From a virus: a stretch of DNA of 64,000 bases. Every line of letters begins with the position of its first letter. Position 1 is the stretch's first letter. The notes under the pieces are model-generated. The model was not told the DNA's origin and ran no database searches. It saw nothing but the letters and a program-made list of their open reading frames with translations. Positions 23,275 to 30,423 of this stretch are shown piece by piece. The translations under genes were made by a program, and so were the position numbers. The DNA is taken from IMG/VR virus record IMGVR_UViG_3300020180_000015, positions 1-64,000 of that record. One strand, written 5' to 3'.

Positions 23275-24107
23275 CACCGTGCCTCCATGCTGAATAGTGG
23301 CAAATCGGATACATCGTCGTCTCCCGCCACGATGTGCGGATCGAACGGCAGCCGAAGGCGCTCCTGCCCGATCAACACATATGGCAGCGACGTATCCCCG
23401 CAGATGAACTCGCGTTTGGCGCTACGTGCTGCAACTGCTGTTGTGCCGCTGCCGCAGCACGGATCGAACACAAGATCACCCTCGCTCGTGTACGTGCGGA
23501 TTAGATACTCGAATAGCGCGACGGGCTTCTGCGTCGGATGTAATCCGCGTTCGCACGCAAACTCTACGACGCTGCTCGGCACACGGTTATCTGGATCACC
23601 GTGCCTCATATGGGTTTCGGCAGCACCGCCGTAGACCTCGCGCTTTTTAGCGTAGGGATTAACGGCGTATCGACTCCGCGATGCTCCCGACTCGGTTCGC
23701 TTCTTGGGCTGCGGGAAATAGTGCAATGTCCCCTTTCCAAACACGCAAACATCCTCATGCTCTTTCATCGGGACATAATCGGTGTTCAGGAAATTCGATC
23801 CCATGTTTTTCACCCAGACCCACGAATAACGAAACCAGTCCAAGTTGCTCATGACAAGTGCCGCTGTGAAGGGCTGACTCGCCGTCAATACAATCGCGCA
23901 ATTCGGTTTAATCACCCGCGAAAATGCCGACCACATCAGGTCAAATGGGATCACCGTGTCCCACGAACACGCTGTTGTACCGTAGGGCAAATCGCAGAGG
24001 ATCATGTCCACGGACTCCGGCGGCAGACTGTTGGCAAGTTCGAGTGCGTCGGCGCACACGATCTGGTTGAGAGGCATATTCGACAAATTGTCGATTTTGG
24101 CATCCAT
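23274..24107 (-). CDS. DNA methyltransferase (DLPYG variant)
   Basis: Motif IV is the variant CDLPYGTTACSWD, a form seen in phage and prophage adenine methyltransferases. Motif I is VFDPCCGSGTTAVAA, with HPTQKPVALFEYLIR before it. I place the start at ATG 24107 (MDAKIDNLSNMPLNQ), coupled by TGATG; a start at MPLNQ (24074) is possible and would leave dispersed palindrome 2 upstream of the gene. The C-terminus RLRLPFDPH...VSDLPLFSMEAR has the shared tail. Confidence 0.9.
   Translation of the reverse strand: MDAKIDNLSNMPLNQIVCADALELANSLPPESVDMILCDLPYGTTACSWDTVIPFDLMWSAFSRVIKPNCAIVLTASQPFTAALVMSNLDWFRYSWVWVKNMGSNFLNTDYVPMKEHEDVCVFGKGTLHYFPQPKKRTESGASRSRYAVNPYAKKREVYGGAAETHMRHGDPDNRVPSSVVEFACERGLHPTQKPVALFEYLIRTYTSEGDLVFDPCCGSGTTAVAARSAKREFICGDTSLPYVLIGQERLRLPFDPHIVAGDDDVSDLPLFSMEAR
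24076..24098. repeat. Dispersed palindrome, copy 2
   Basis: ATTCGACAA-A-TTGTCGATTTTG: the inner nine bases on each side pair perfectly. It covers codons 4-10 of the DLPYG methyltransferase. Confidence 0.75.
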
Positions 24108-24907
24108 CACTTCACCCCCGCGAACATCGAGATCGTGGAGTCGGTTCGCGCTTTGTGCAGTGAGACCCCGGTTAATCGCTGGTTTGTCTGCGCGACGGCA
24201 TCGGCATCCACGTCCCCGCCGATGTATCTACGTCCTAGTTCTTTCGCTGCATACAGTGTTGTGCCGCTACCCGCAAATGGATCGCACACAAACCCGCCAT
24301 CGTCGCTGCTGGCTTTGATCAGCATCTGCAGTAGTCGGATCGGCTTCTCATACGGATGTACGAGTTGAGTCGGATGCACCTTCTGCAGACGAACAATGTC
24401 CGGCAGGCGATTCCCGCGCAGCAAATGTCGCCCCTTGGATGAAAACACGATCATCTCGTGCTGCGGAGCGTAGCTGCCCTGTAAATCACCACTGCCGTGC
24501 TGTCCTTTGTCCCAAACCAACCAATTTTTCACGTCAAAACCAGCGGCGCGAATATGCCGCGTCCAGATGTCGATATTGACCCACTTGCAGAATACGTACA
24601 GCGCCCCACCCTCTTTGAGTGCGGCATACGCCGGGCGTATCCATGTCGCATCGATCTGACTTGCGCCGACGATCTCGCGGAATTTCTCCTCGCGGTCGTT
24701 ATGCTGGCTCACCTGAGTACCGACTCCATACGGGGGATCAGTGACAATCAGGTCGAGCGTGGCGGTACCGATCAGTTCAATCAGGCTCGTCGCGTCGTTG
24801 TGATGCACCGTATCATGCAGCGCGGACAGCGGCGGCGAGGCGCACCAGTCTGTATCCGAAGGAATGCCGAGTGAAGTGATCGGCAAACTGCCGCCCCAAT
24901 CAGACAT
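24107..24907 (-). CDS. DNA methyltransferase (DPPYG, N6-adenine type)
   Basis: LIVTDPPYGVGTQVSQHND (motif IV), HPTQLVHPYEKPIRLLQMLI and VCDPFAGSGTTLYAAKELGRRYIGGDV (motif I) show a beta-class adenine methyltransferase of 266 residues. The start overlaps the preceding gene by 8 bp. The C-terminus TRTDSTISMFAGVK contains ISMF, a weak match to a clamp-binding pentapeptide. It is the first methyltransferase gene of the operon. Confidence 0.92.
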   Translation of the reverse strand: MSDWGGSLPITSLGIPSDTDWCASPPLSALHDTVHHNDATSLIELIGTATLDLIVTDPPYGVGTQVSQHNDREEKFREIVGASQIDATWIRPAYAALKEGGALYVFCKWVNIDIWTRHIRAAGFDVKNWLVWDKGQHGSGDLQGSYAPQHEMIVFSSKGRHLLRGNRLPDIVRLQKVHPTQLVHPYEKPIRLLQMLIKASSDDGGFVCDPFAGSGTTLYAAKELGRRYIGGDVDADAVAQTNQRLTGVSLHKARTDSTISMFAGVK

Positions 24908-25139
24908 GATTTCCGCCGATCAGTGCGCCGAAGGCGACTACGGCATCTTGAAAGCCGTAGACACGCTTCGGTTGACAGTTGACCGCGCCGAAAGTGAACA
25001 TGTCGAGCGCATCGTTCACGCTGAAATTGAATTCGCGGTCGTCACAGGTTAGGGAGTCGAAGGCAATCGAGCATCCCTGTGCGCTGATAGTTTGACTTCT
25101 TAGCAGCGCGTTGAAAGCGATCATTTCAGGACTGCTCAT
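24900..25139 (-). CDS. Hypothetical protein, 79 aa
   Basis: I do not recognise this protein. ATG 25139 (MSSPEMIAFNALL) overlaps the previous stop (ATGA). It contains SIAFDSLTCDDREFNFSVNDALDMFTFGAVNC and no clear domain. Its position at the head of the methyltransferase operon, with overlaps on both sides, supports it being real. Confidence 0.6.
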   Translation of the reverse strand: MSSPEMIAFNALLRSQTISAQGCSIAFDSLTCDDREFNFSVNDALDMFTFGAVNCQPKRVYGFQDAVVAFGALIGGNHV

Positions 25140-25612
25140 GCCCACCCCCAACGCTTATTGAATTCCATCTCATCTTGGAGATAGGCGTTCTCGGCGGAAA
25201 TCTTGCGGTCGCGCCGCGCCGCCATGCGGATCATGCCGTTCAAATTGGAGTCGAGTCTGTAGTCGGGGATGCTGCCGAGTCGATAAACCGTGTTGTGCCA
25301 GTACCCGTCCGCGCCGGGTTGTTCCTGACTAAAGTACGGCTTCTGTCGCCAGTAGCAGATTTCCGATGCCAGCGTCGGTAAATGCGCCGTTGAGTTGCGC
25401 CGGAGTTGCTCGACGCTGATGCGCCAAAACATGCGGAATGTATGCTTGATATAGCTCGGTGCGTGGATGCTGCCGGGTGCAGCGAGGATGATCCGTGCGG
25501 TTTCGGGTGTGCCGATCACGTCGCCGGGACGTAGGTCGATAACCCGCACGGTTTGAATCTTGTTAGCTTCGATCACTTGCAGTAATGTGTTTGGAAATGT
25601 ACAATTATTCAT
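25136..25612 (-). CDS. Hypothetical protein, 158 aa
   Basis: First gene of the methyltransferase operon. ATG 25612 (MNNCTFPNTLLQVIEA) is chosen; GTG 25621 is the alternative, and neither has a strong Shine-Dalgarno. A beta-rich N-terminal part (VRVIDLRPGDVIGTPETARIIL) resembles a small barrel, then aromatic, basic helices (YIKHTFRMFWRISVEQLRR; GMIRMAARRDRKISAENAYL). The family is unknown. Confidence 0.6.
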   Translation of the reverse strand: MNNCTFPNTLLQVIEANKIQTVRVIDLRPGDVIGTPETARIILAAPGSIHAPSYIKHTFRMFWRISVEQLRRNSTAHLPTLASEICYWRQKPYFSQEQPGADGYWHNTVYRLGSIPDYRLDSNLNGMIRMAARRDRKISAENAYLQDEMEFNKRWGWA

Positions 25613-25702
25613 TGGATGCACTCGCCTGCCAGCTACTGCATTCTACAGGAAACGTATCGTCGTTTTCTCCACCGTGCGAAGGACTGTCGGGTCTTAGCAC
25701 AT

Positions 25703-25750
25703 GCGGGTAACCGCACAGAGGGGAGCGGTTAAACCCGCTCTCTCTCTTTT
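25703..25750 (+). terminator. Long stem-loop with T-rich 3' side
   Basis: GCGGGT-AACCGC ... GCGGTT-aa-ACCCGC forms a 12-bp stem, followed on the plus strand by ctctctctctttttg. It could terminate plus-strand transcripts, or act within the 5' leader of the minus-strand operon. Confidence 0.5.
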
Positions 25751-25884
25751 TGTACACCCCACTGTAGAACAAGTTTGCGATAAACACAACTCCACTACGC
25801 TATTTTTGGACATATGGACAAATCTGCGCGGGCTGCCGGGAGTTGTTCGTTTGCCGCCGCGTCGATTTGTCCTCGATTGCTTCC

Positions 25885-25914
25885 ATCTTACCACGATAGA
25901 TTATAAACTGTCAA
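25885..25914 (-). promoter_or_regulatory. Promoter of the methyltransferase operon
   Basis: Minus strand TTGACA (25909-25914), 18-bp spacer, TAAGAT (25885-25890). Confidence 0.6.
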
Positions 25915-25970
25915 GCATCGTTCTCGCTCAATCTACGCCGATTCCAGCGTCATCGTGCCTTGCGCCAAAT

Positions 25971-25998
25971 ACCAGACCGTATATGCTGTAAACACGGT
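25971..25998 (+). promoter_or_regulatory. Probable promoter of the partition operon
   Basis: CGTGCC-TTGCGC, 16 bp, TATGCT, followed by GTAAACACGG and a GGAGAG Shine-Dalgarno before ATG 26022. The CGTGCCTTG upstream element recurs at late promoters in the right arm. Confidence 0.5.
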
Positions 25999-26021
25999 AA
26001 TTACGGTGATGGAGAGAAAGT

Positions 26022-26252
26022 ATGGATGAGCAGCAGAGTTTATTCGGTTTTATTTTGGGAATTGTCGCTGCCGCCAACGGCGAGTGGATGACGAGGCAGC
26101 AGATCGGCGAGAAGATCGGGCGACCGAAGAATCAGCTTGTGCCGCACGACGTGAAGGTGCTAGAGGAACTTATCGCCTCTGGTTTGATCATTGGCGACCG
26201 CCGCAAAGTGGGAGCCGTCCGCACTGAATATGTTTACCGGGTGGAGGTGTAG
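26022..26252 (+). CDS. Small winged-helix DNA-binding protein, 76 aa
   Basis: The chain GFILGIVAAANGEWMTRQQIGEKIGRPKNQLVPHDVKVLEELIASGLIIGDRRKVGAVRTEYVYRV has the helix-helix-recognition helix-wing pattern of a winged-helix domain (conserved spacing; wing IIGDRRKVG). It is the first gene of an operon with ParM- and ParR-like genes, two bases before the actin gene. It may be an operon repressor or a centromere co-factor. Confidence 0.65.
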   Translation: MDEQQSLFGFILGIVAAANGEWMTRQQIGEKIGRPKNQLVPHDVKVLEELIASGLIIGDRRKVGAVRTEYVYRVEV

Positions 26253-26254
26253 CG

Positions 26255-27328
26255 ATGACTATTTCCAAACGTAAATCCGTAGTCGACGAACGCGAAACGG
26301 AGCCTGCGGCGTTCGTGTTAGGTTTGGATATTGGTTTCGGCGTCACCAAGGTTTATGACGGACGGAGTTCGATCATGTTCCCGTCAGTTTGGGGACCGCG
26401 CCGAGTGCTAAAGTTTCAGGAGTCCGAAATCAAAGGTCGCTATCCCGGCGACTGGATTGTCGATGACGACGGCGAATGGTTTGTTGGTGATCTTGCGGCG
26501 AGTCAGTTGCCCACCGGGGCGCAGCGTCGCTTACGTGGACGTACTGCGGACGATGCGGCTCTGAGTAACGCCGCACGGGTGCGATTGGCGAAAGTTGCGC
26601 TCGGCAAGTTATTCCCCAACATCCAGAACGGCGACGTTGTTCAAGTCCGAATTGCAACGGGGCTTCCAGTCGATCACATGCGCGGGACGGGGGACTTAAA
26701 AGCAGCACTTTTGGGGCAGCACCGCATTAGTACAGATCGCGCCGATTTTGTTGCCAATGTGACCGATGTTATGGTCATGCCGCAGCCTTACGGCACGATC
26801 TACGCAAACACTCTGTTGCCGACCGGTCGATTGAATCCGCATCACGTCGCAAAGCGCACAGGCGTTTGCGACATCGGGACGTATACGATTGATGTGGCTC
26901 TCGATGATGATGGCGAATTTATCGATGCAGCCAGCGGCAGCACCGAAGCGGGCATGTATATGGCGCAGGATATGATCGCTACCCTGTACGAGCAGGAATA
27001 CCGCGAGAAGCCATCGTACAAGATCATCAGCGAAGCAATGACGAAGGGTTATCTCCGCATCAGAGGCGAAAACGAGAATATCGAGGATGACCTAGAGAGC
27101 GCGTTGGACCCGGTTCGCCAAGCCGCGATTGAATTGATGACTGATAAGTGGGGGTCGGGCGTCAGTGTGGATACCATTTACTGCAGCGGCGGCGGCGCTT
27201 CTCGTGCATTTAGAGCCATTGGCGCGGCTTTTAAACACGCCATCCTCATGGACAACGCGCAGATGGCGAACGCGATAGGGTATCGTAATTACGCTATGAA
27301 ACGCGAACTGGATCGCAACCCGCGCTAA
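26255..27328 (+). CDS. parM: ParM/StbA-like actin-type ATPase (plasmid segregation family)
   Basis: The 357-residue protein has actin-fold signatures: phosphate-1 GLDIGFGVTKVYDG (about residues 24-37), phosphate-2 VCDIGTYTIDVALDDDGEF (about 206-224) and the adenosine motif YCSGGGASRAF (about 309-319). Length and motif order fit ParM/Alp proteins, which form filaments that push DNA copies apart. With the ParR-like gene next door and repeated sites between them it looks like a type II partition module. That fits a phage-plasmid, or a phage cytoskeleton that positions replicating genomes. GGTGGAGGTGTAGCG precedes the start. Confidence 0.85.
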   Translation: MTISKRKSVVDERETEPAAFVLGLDIGFGVTKVYDGRSSIMFPSVWGPRRVLKFQESEIKGRYPGDWIVDDDGEWFVGDLAASQLPTGAQRRLRGRTADDAALSNAARVRLAKVALGKLFPNIQNGDVVQVRIATGLPVDHMRGTGDLKAALLGQHRISTDRADFVANVTDVMVMPQPYGTIYANTLLPTGRLNPHHVAKRTGVCDIGTYTIDVALDDDGEFIDAASGSTEAGMYMAQDMIATLYEQEYREKPSYKIISEAMTKGYLRIRGENENIEDDLESALDPVRQAAIELMTDKWGSGVSVDTIYCSGGGASRAFRAIGAAFKHAILMDNAQMANAIGYRNYAMKRELDRNPR

Positions 27329-27340
27329 TCGTGGTAGAAT

Positions 27341-27369
27341 GTCTTACAGCTGTAAGACACCTGTAAGAC
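27341..27369. promoter_or_regulatory. Three CTGTAAGAC half-sites (operator or centromere)
   Basis: GTCTTACAG-CTGTAAGAC is a perfect 18-bp palindrome, followed after AC by another CTGTAAGAC. The cluster is directly upstream of the ParR-like gene and overlaps a TAGAAT -10-like box. It is a candidate ParR binding site (parC) or autorepression operator. Confidence 0.7.
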
Positions 27370-27386
27370 ATATATGCGGGGCAGAT

Positions 27387-27944
27387 ATGGCAAAGGATAA
27401 GCGAGTCACTCTAACGATCAAACTACTGCCAGACGCAGACTCGGACATCATTAAATGGTGGTCGAGTCTGCCGCTTGGCAGTAACAAAAACACCACTGGT
27501 AGTCGCAATACCTATGCCAAGACCGTGCTGCGGTATGCGATCAAAGAAGAGGATCATATCCGTGAATTAGAGGCTGAAAAGGTGGAGCTTGCGTCTCAAC
27601 TCCAGCTTGAGCAGACACGGGTACACGATCTGCAAGGCGACATTGATCTGCTGCGTCGGCAGGCGACTAAGGCTTATGATCAACAGGATCGTGACATTAA
27701 TGAGTTAAGAACGATATTGTCCCGACTCCCTATTATTGCCGAGAAAGCCGTGCAGCAATTTGTGCCAACGCAGTCCGACGCCGGGCGTTTAGACGATATT
27801 CAGCAGCAGCTAAATGAACTTATGGAACGTATCGAGGAAGTAGCAAAGACGCGCGGGACGGCTGAAAAGCCCACAAAAAAGCGGACACTTTCAGAGGAGG
27901 AACTTGCTGATCGTGATCGCCGGATGCAAAGAACGAACTGGTGA
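27387..27944 (+). CDS. ParR-like adaptor, coiled-coil protein, 185 aa
   Basis: ATG 27387 (MAKDKRVTLTIKLLPDADSD) has GGGGCAG upstream. The N-terminus resembles a ribbon-helix-helix domain: a short basic strand (RVTLTIKL) then helices with YAKTVLRYAI. A long coiled coil follows (about residues 65-150, ELEAEKVELASQLQLEQ). The C-terminus is basic (EKPTKKRTLSEEELADRDRR). A small DNA-binding domain plus coiled coil next to a ParM-like gene is the usual adaptor layout. Assignment rests on context and architecture, not sequence identity. Confidence 0.6.
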   Translation: MAKDKRVTLTIKLLPDADSDIIKWWSSLPLGSNKNTTGSRNTYAKTVLRYAIKEEDHIRELEAEKVELASQLQLEQTRVHDLQGDIDLLRRQATKAYDQQDRDINELRTILSRLPIIAEKAVQQFVPTQSDAGRLDDIQQQLNELMERIEEVAKTRGTAEKPTKKRTLSEEELADRDRRMQRTNW

Positions 27945-27960
27945 CGCCGGAATGCTATAA

Positions 27961-27999
27961 AAAACGCGCCGCCCGGCATACACCGGGCGGCGCGTTTTC
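27961..27999. terminator. Strong bidirectional terminator
   Basis: ACGCGCCGCCCGG and its perfect complement (13-bp stem, 6-base loop) with AAAA before and TTTTCGTTT after. It separates the converging ParR-like gene and the minus-strand gene at 28014. Confidence 0.9.
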
Positions 28000-28013
28000 G
28001 TTTCGGTCGGCAG

Positions 28014-28322
28014 TTATTTCCTGCCGAGCAGCCGTTTCATCGCCAATCCCTCCGGCGTAATCTGGTAGGCGGCGTCGCTCCGTTCGCCTCGCTTCTCCAG
28101 CGCACCAGACATATGAAGCGCTTGGAATTGTTCGCTCAACGCACGGCTGCCGAACTCGGCAAAGCGCGGATCGCGGCTCATGTTCATAGACGGCTTGAAA
28201 TCGTCCTTATTTAGATACTCAAAGATGGCACGGCGCAGCTTCCGCCGGGCATCCTCTGGCAAGTCGATCAGCGTCGGCTTGAACTGTCCCTGTTTTTGCT
28301 CGGTTATCACCATTTTACCCAT
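28014..28322 (-). CDS. Hypothetical winged-helix-like protein, 102 aa
   Basis: The C-terminal half (SRALSEQFQALHMSGALEKRGERSDAAYQITPEGLAMKRLLG) has a winged-helix look, with the ITPEGLAM helix typical of such domains. The N-terminus is VVITEQKQGQFKPTLIDLPED-like and helical. It is seven bases downstream of the 262-aa gene, in the same operon. It is probably a DNA-binding protein of unknown role. Confidence 0.55.
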   Translation of the reverse strand: MGKMVITEQKQGQFKPTLIDLPEDARRKLRRAIFEYLNKDDFKPSMNMSRDPRFAEFGSRALSEQFQALHMSGALEKRGERSDAAYQITPEGLAMKRLLGRK

Positions 28323-28329
28323 CCCTTTG

Positions 28330-29118
28330 TTATCCTCCCACTGCGACTAGCTCGACGACGTGAAGGTACTCCTTCACCTTGCCATCGGGTTGGGGTGCGT
28401 GCTGAACTTGTGCGGTAAAACGCCACTGCCCGTGTGCCTCAACCTTGCCCTCATCGACGCTCAGTCCGAGCGCCTTGAGCAGTTCTCCTGCGACACTCCA
28501 GTCTTTCGAGTCGCCGCCGCTTTTCCCCTTCACGTAAACCGTGTGAAGCGGATACTTGACCCCGGCGGGTCCCCAAAACTGATAAGTCGGCGATCCGGCG
28601 TTCGTGCTTTTGACGATCTTATTGACTAGCCAACTCACGGTATCGCCGTTTTTGAACTGCGGGTTGTTGAGTGCCGACGCTCTTATCGAGTACTGACTGC
28701 CGTTCGGCGATTGCTGCGCCGCTGGGGGCTGCTGTGGCGTATTTACCACTGGCGGCTCACCAACGTCCCCCAACGGCGTTCCCGTCGCCAACAGCATGGC
28801 TGCGGTCATTAGCTGCTGCGGTGTGGTCGTTTCGGTTGCGATGAGCGTTATAGATCGCCCATCGATAACCGTCGTCATTTTTGCCACGATGCTCGGCATA
28901 TCCGACGGCGGCGTGATCTGACATGCGACGTTCTTCTCGTCACTCTTTTTACCCGCCTGCAGCAATTTATCCACGTAGCGCACAACTCGCAACGTCTCTC
29001 TCAGTATCTCCGTCGTACAAAGCGGCATGACCCACACGGCATATCGCGTCTTACCTTCTGTCCACACACGTTCCCCGATGACCGCCTGCCCGGTCGCCAG
29101 TGTCGGCTGACTTTCCAT
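28330..29118 (-). CDS. Hypothetical protein, possibly OB-fold at C-terminus, 262 aa
   Basis: I do not recognise this protein. Residues 1-125 are alpha/beta (ERVWTEGKTRYAVWVMPLC). A Pro/Gln-rich linker (VVNTPQQPPAAQQSPNG) leads to a C-terminal beta-rich domain (NGDTVSWLVNKIVKSTN...WRFTAQVQHAPQPDGKVKEYLHVVELV) that could be a nucleic-acid-binding barrel. The start at 29118 lies downstream of a promoter whose -35 overlaps the preceding gene's stop. Confidence 0.55.
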   Translation of the reverse strand: MESQPTLATGQAVIGERVWTEGKTRYAVWVMPLCTTEILRETLRVVRYVDKLLQAGKKSDEKNVACQITPPSDMPSIVAKMTTVIDGRSITLIATETTTPQQLMTAAMLLATGTPLGDVGEPPVVNTPQQPPAAQQSPNGSQYSIRASALNNPQFKNGDTVSWLVNKIVKSTNAGSPTYQFWGPAGVKYPLHTVYVKGKSGGDSKDWSVAGELLKALGLSVDEGKVEAHGQWRFTAQVQHAPQPDGKVKEYLHVVELVAVGG

Positions 29119-29142
29119 TACGCTAAGCCCTCCATCCTTTAT

Positions 29143-29172
29143 ATCCTAGATTATAAAGCTGTTACACGTCAA
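29143..29172 (-). promoter_or_regulatory. Promoter overlapping an upstream stop codon
   Basis: Minus strand TTGACG (its TGA is the stop of the 53-aa gene), 18 bp, TAGGAT. The -10 is weak but the position fits the 262-aa gene. Confidence 0.45.
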
Positions 29173-29330
29173 GAGGCGGATATTAATTCGTCGATCTCTC
29201 GGATCGCTTGTTTGCGTCCGTCTCTCTCGACACGGGTTTGAAACGGCATCGACTCAAGGATCACCAGCGCAAGTCGTGCGATGCGTAACGACTGCCGCCG
29301 TATCAAATTCGTCAATTTGTCGAATTTCAC
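29169..29330 (-). CDS. Small protein, 53 aa, starting within palindrome 3
   Basis: GTG 29330 follows AAGGGGGATAGG and opens a 54-codon frame reading MKFDKLTNLIRRQSLRIARL and ending ...AIREIDELISAS. It is basic and helical, likely DNA- or RNA-binding. Codons 2-8 are the dispersed palindrome. It fills what would otherwise be a 290-bp gap. Confidence 0.55.
   Translation of the reverse strand: MKFDKLTNLIRRQSLRIARLALVILESMPFQTRVERDGRKQAIREIDELISAS
29305..29327. repeat. Dispersed palindrome, copy 3
   Basis: AAATTCGTCAA-T-TTGTCGAATTT: one mismatch pair (T/T) in otherwise perfect 11-bp arms. It overlaps the start of the 53-aa gene and lies just upstream of divergent promoters. Confidence 0.85.
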
Positions 29331-29340
29331 CCTATCCCCC

Positions 29341-29395
29341 TTGACTTCATATTCTTTCCATTATACATTATAACCATTGTAGGCGGGCGAGTAAA
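29341..29395. promoter_or_regulatory. Overlapping divergent promoters
   Basis: Plus: TTGACT (29341-29346), 17 bp, TACATT (29364-29369), for the membrane protein gene. Minus: TTTACT (29390-29395), 17 bp, TATAAT (29367-29372), for the 53-aa gene and below. The two -10 boxes overlap, so they probably exclude one another. Confidence 0.7.
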
Positions 29396-29407
29396 GGGAC
29401 GAACGAA

Positions 29408-29749
29408 ATGAAAGCAGTTACAGCGGTAGGCGGATCGGTTATAAAGTTCTTCTGGTTCATGATTTCATCGGTTATCTACGTGGTCGCACTCGCAGCATAT
29501 CACGCGCTGCGAATCGCCTTCCGGTTCTTGCAGTCGGTGCTGGTCGCCATCGCTTTCGCATTTTTAGCCTTCGCTTATTTTAACGCGACGCCAGACGGCA
29601 AGTCAAAGATCGGGCGGATCATGCAGTGGGTGGTGGGCGAGGCACCGAAGCAGGATGCCGACTCCAAGCGGAAGCTGATGGCTACCCGTGTCCGCGCTGG
29701 CGGCAAGAATAAACGCACGAAGGTTTACGACAAAGCCTTTGGGCGTTAA
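29408..29749 (+). CDS. Small membrane protein, 113 aa
   Basis: Two hydrophobic segments follow a short N-terminus: FFWFMISSVIYVVALAAY (about residues 14-31) and FLQSVLVAIAFAFLAFAYF (about 39-57), with AALRIAFR-type residues between. The C-terminal half is soluble and strongly basic (RVRAGGKNKRTKVYDKAFGR). It could be an inner-membrane anchor contacting DNA or the actin system; no holin-type evidence beyond size and hydrophobicity. Confidence 0.65.
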   Translation: MKAVTAVGGSVIKFFWFMISSVIYVVALAAYHALRIAFRFLQSVLVAIAFAFLAFAYFNATPDGKSKIGRIMQWVVGEAPKQDADSKRKLMATRVRAGGKNKRTKVYDKAFGR

Positions 29750-29771
29750 GATTATCAAGACGCGAATCGAC

Positions 29772-29796
29772 GCGCCGCAGCAATGCGGCGCTTTAT
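29772..29796 (+). terminator. Intrinsic terminator
   Basis: GCGCCGCA-GCAA-TGCGGCGC (perfect 8-bp stem, GCAA loop) followed by TTTAT, right after the membrane protein gene. Confidence 0.8.
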
Positions 29797-29810
29797 CATG
29801 GGGGGTCACG

Positions 29811-30173
29811 ATGTCAGAGGGGAAAGAGGTGCTGCGAACATTGATCACATTAAAGGTGATGGCGCAGTTTTTACAGGACACTGGGAAACATCCAAGACCC
29901 CGTGATCTGTTATCGCCGGGATTTACTATCCGTGCGGAATGGGAGCGGCTCGGCATCCACAAGGAATACCCGCACCAGATGCATCTGCCGCACTTGTACG
30001 CGGCATTCTGGGATCTCAAGGGGCTTGGGTTGATCGACGACGTGGGTGATGGTCGTGTGGATCGGAACGTGCCGCAGTTTCAATTGAGTGAGCGCGGCGT
30101 GCAAGCCGCCGCGATGTTGGGTAACGATTGGCGGCAATGGAAAACGCCGGAGGAACTAGCCAATGCTGTTTAA
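29811..30173 (+). CDS. Hypothetical winged-helix-like protein, 120 aa
   Basis: ATG 29811 (MSEGKEVLRTLITLKVMAQF) has GGGGGTCACG before it; an upstream extension would cross the terminator. Helices are followed by YAAFWDLKGLGLIDDVGDGRVDRNVPQFQLSERGVQAAAML, a wing-and-helix pattern (Q/LSERGxxAA) like MarR or winged-helix domains. It overlaps the next short gene by 11 bp. Confidence 0.55.
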   Translation: MSEGKEVLRTLITLKVMAQFLQDTGKHPRPRDLLSPGFTIRAEWERLGIHKEYPHQMHLPHLYAAFWDLKGLGLIDDVGDGRVDRNVPQFQLSERGVQAAAMLGNDWRQWKTPEELANAV

Positions 30174-30324
30174 ACCGGAACATATTCTGCCGATCATTGA
30201 GGATCGGAAAACTCAGACGCGCCGCGAGTACCGGGAAGGGGAACACCTCGATTCGTATTGGGGCGGGAAAGTCCGCGCATGGAAGATCGACTTTAAACGC
30301 CTGAAGGTTTCGGAGTCGACGTGA
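30163..30324 (+). CDS. Short ASCH-like protein, 53 aa (possibly truncated)
   Basis: The frame reads MLFKPEHILPIIEDRKTQTR onward. The MLFKPEH...DRKTQTRR opening is characteristic of ASCH/PUA-like domains (RNA binding or nucleoside deamidation). Only about 53 residues remain, against 100 or more expected, ending KVRAWKIDFKRLKVSEST. It is therefore a fragment or a minimal form. It overlaps the preceding gene. Confidence 0.5.
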   Translation: MLFKPEHILPIIEDRKTQTRREYREGEHLDSYWGGKVRAWKIDFKRLKVSEST

Positions 30325-30423
30325 AGAGCTATAGTTAAAACAGGTCGGTGTGGCAGCCGACCTATCATCGTTAATTAATGCCTCCGCCGAACACGGAGGC
30401 ACAAGAAAGGTGCTGGCAGGCAG

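Larger units (their letters stand above)
25622..26021. other. Divergent control region between the two arms
   Basis: This 400-bp stretch has no convincing gene. It separates the minus-strand modification/replication arm from the plus-strand partition operon. It holds promoters facing each way (25885-25914 minus; about 25971-25998 plus) and a strong stem-loop at 25703-25738. The minus transcript would have a leader of about 270 bases, long enough for leader-based regulation. Short open frames on the minus strand lack Shine-Dalgarno sequences. Confidence 0.6.

Noticed and set aside
25605-25894. Minus-strand frames within the divergent control region
   Set aside because: They have no Shine-Dalgarno, cross the stem-loop at 25703-25738 and have unusual Cys/Pro/Ser composition. 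The region fits an untranslated leader better.
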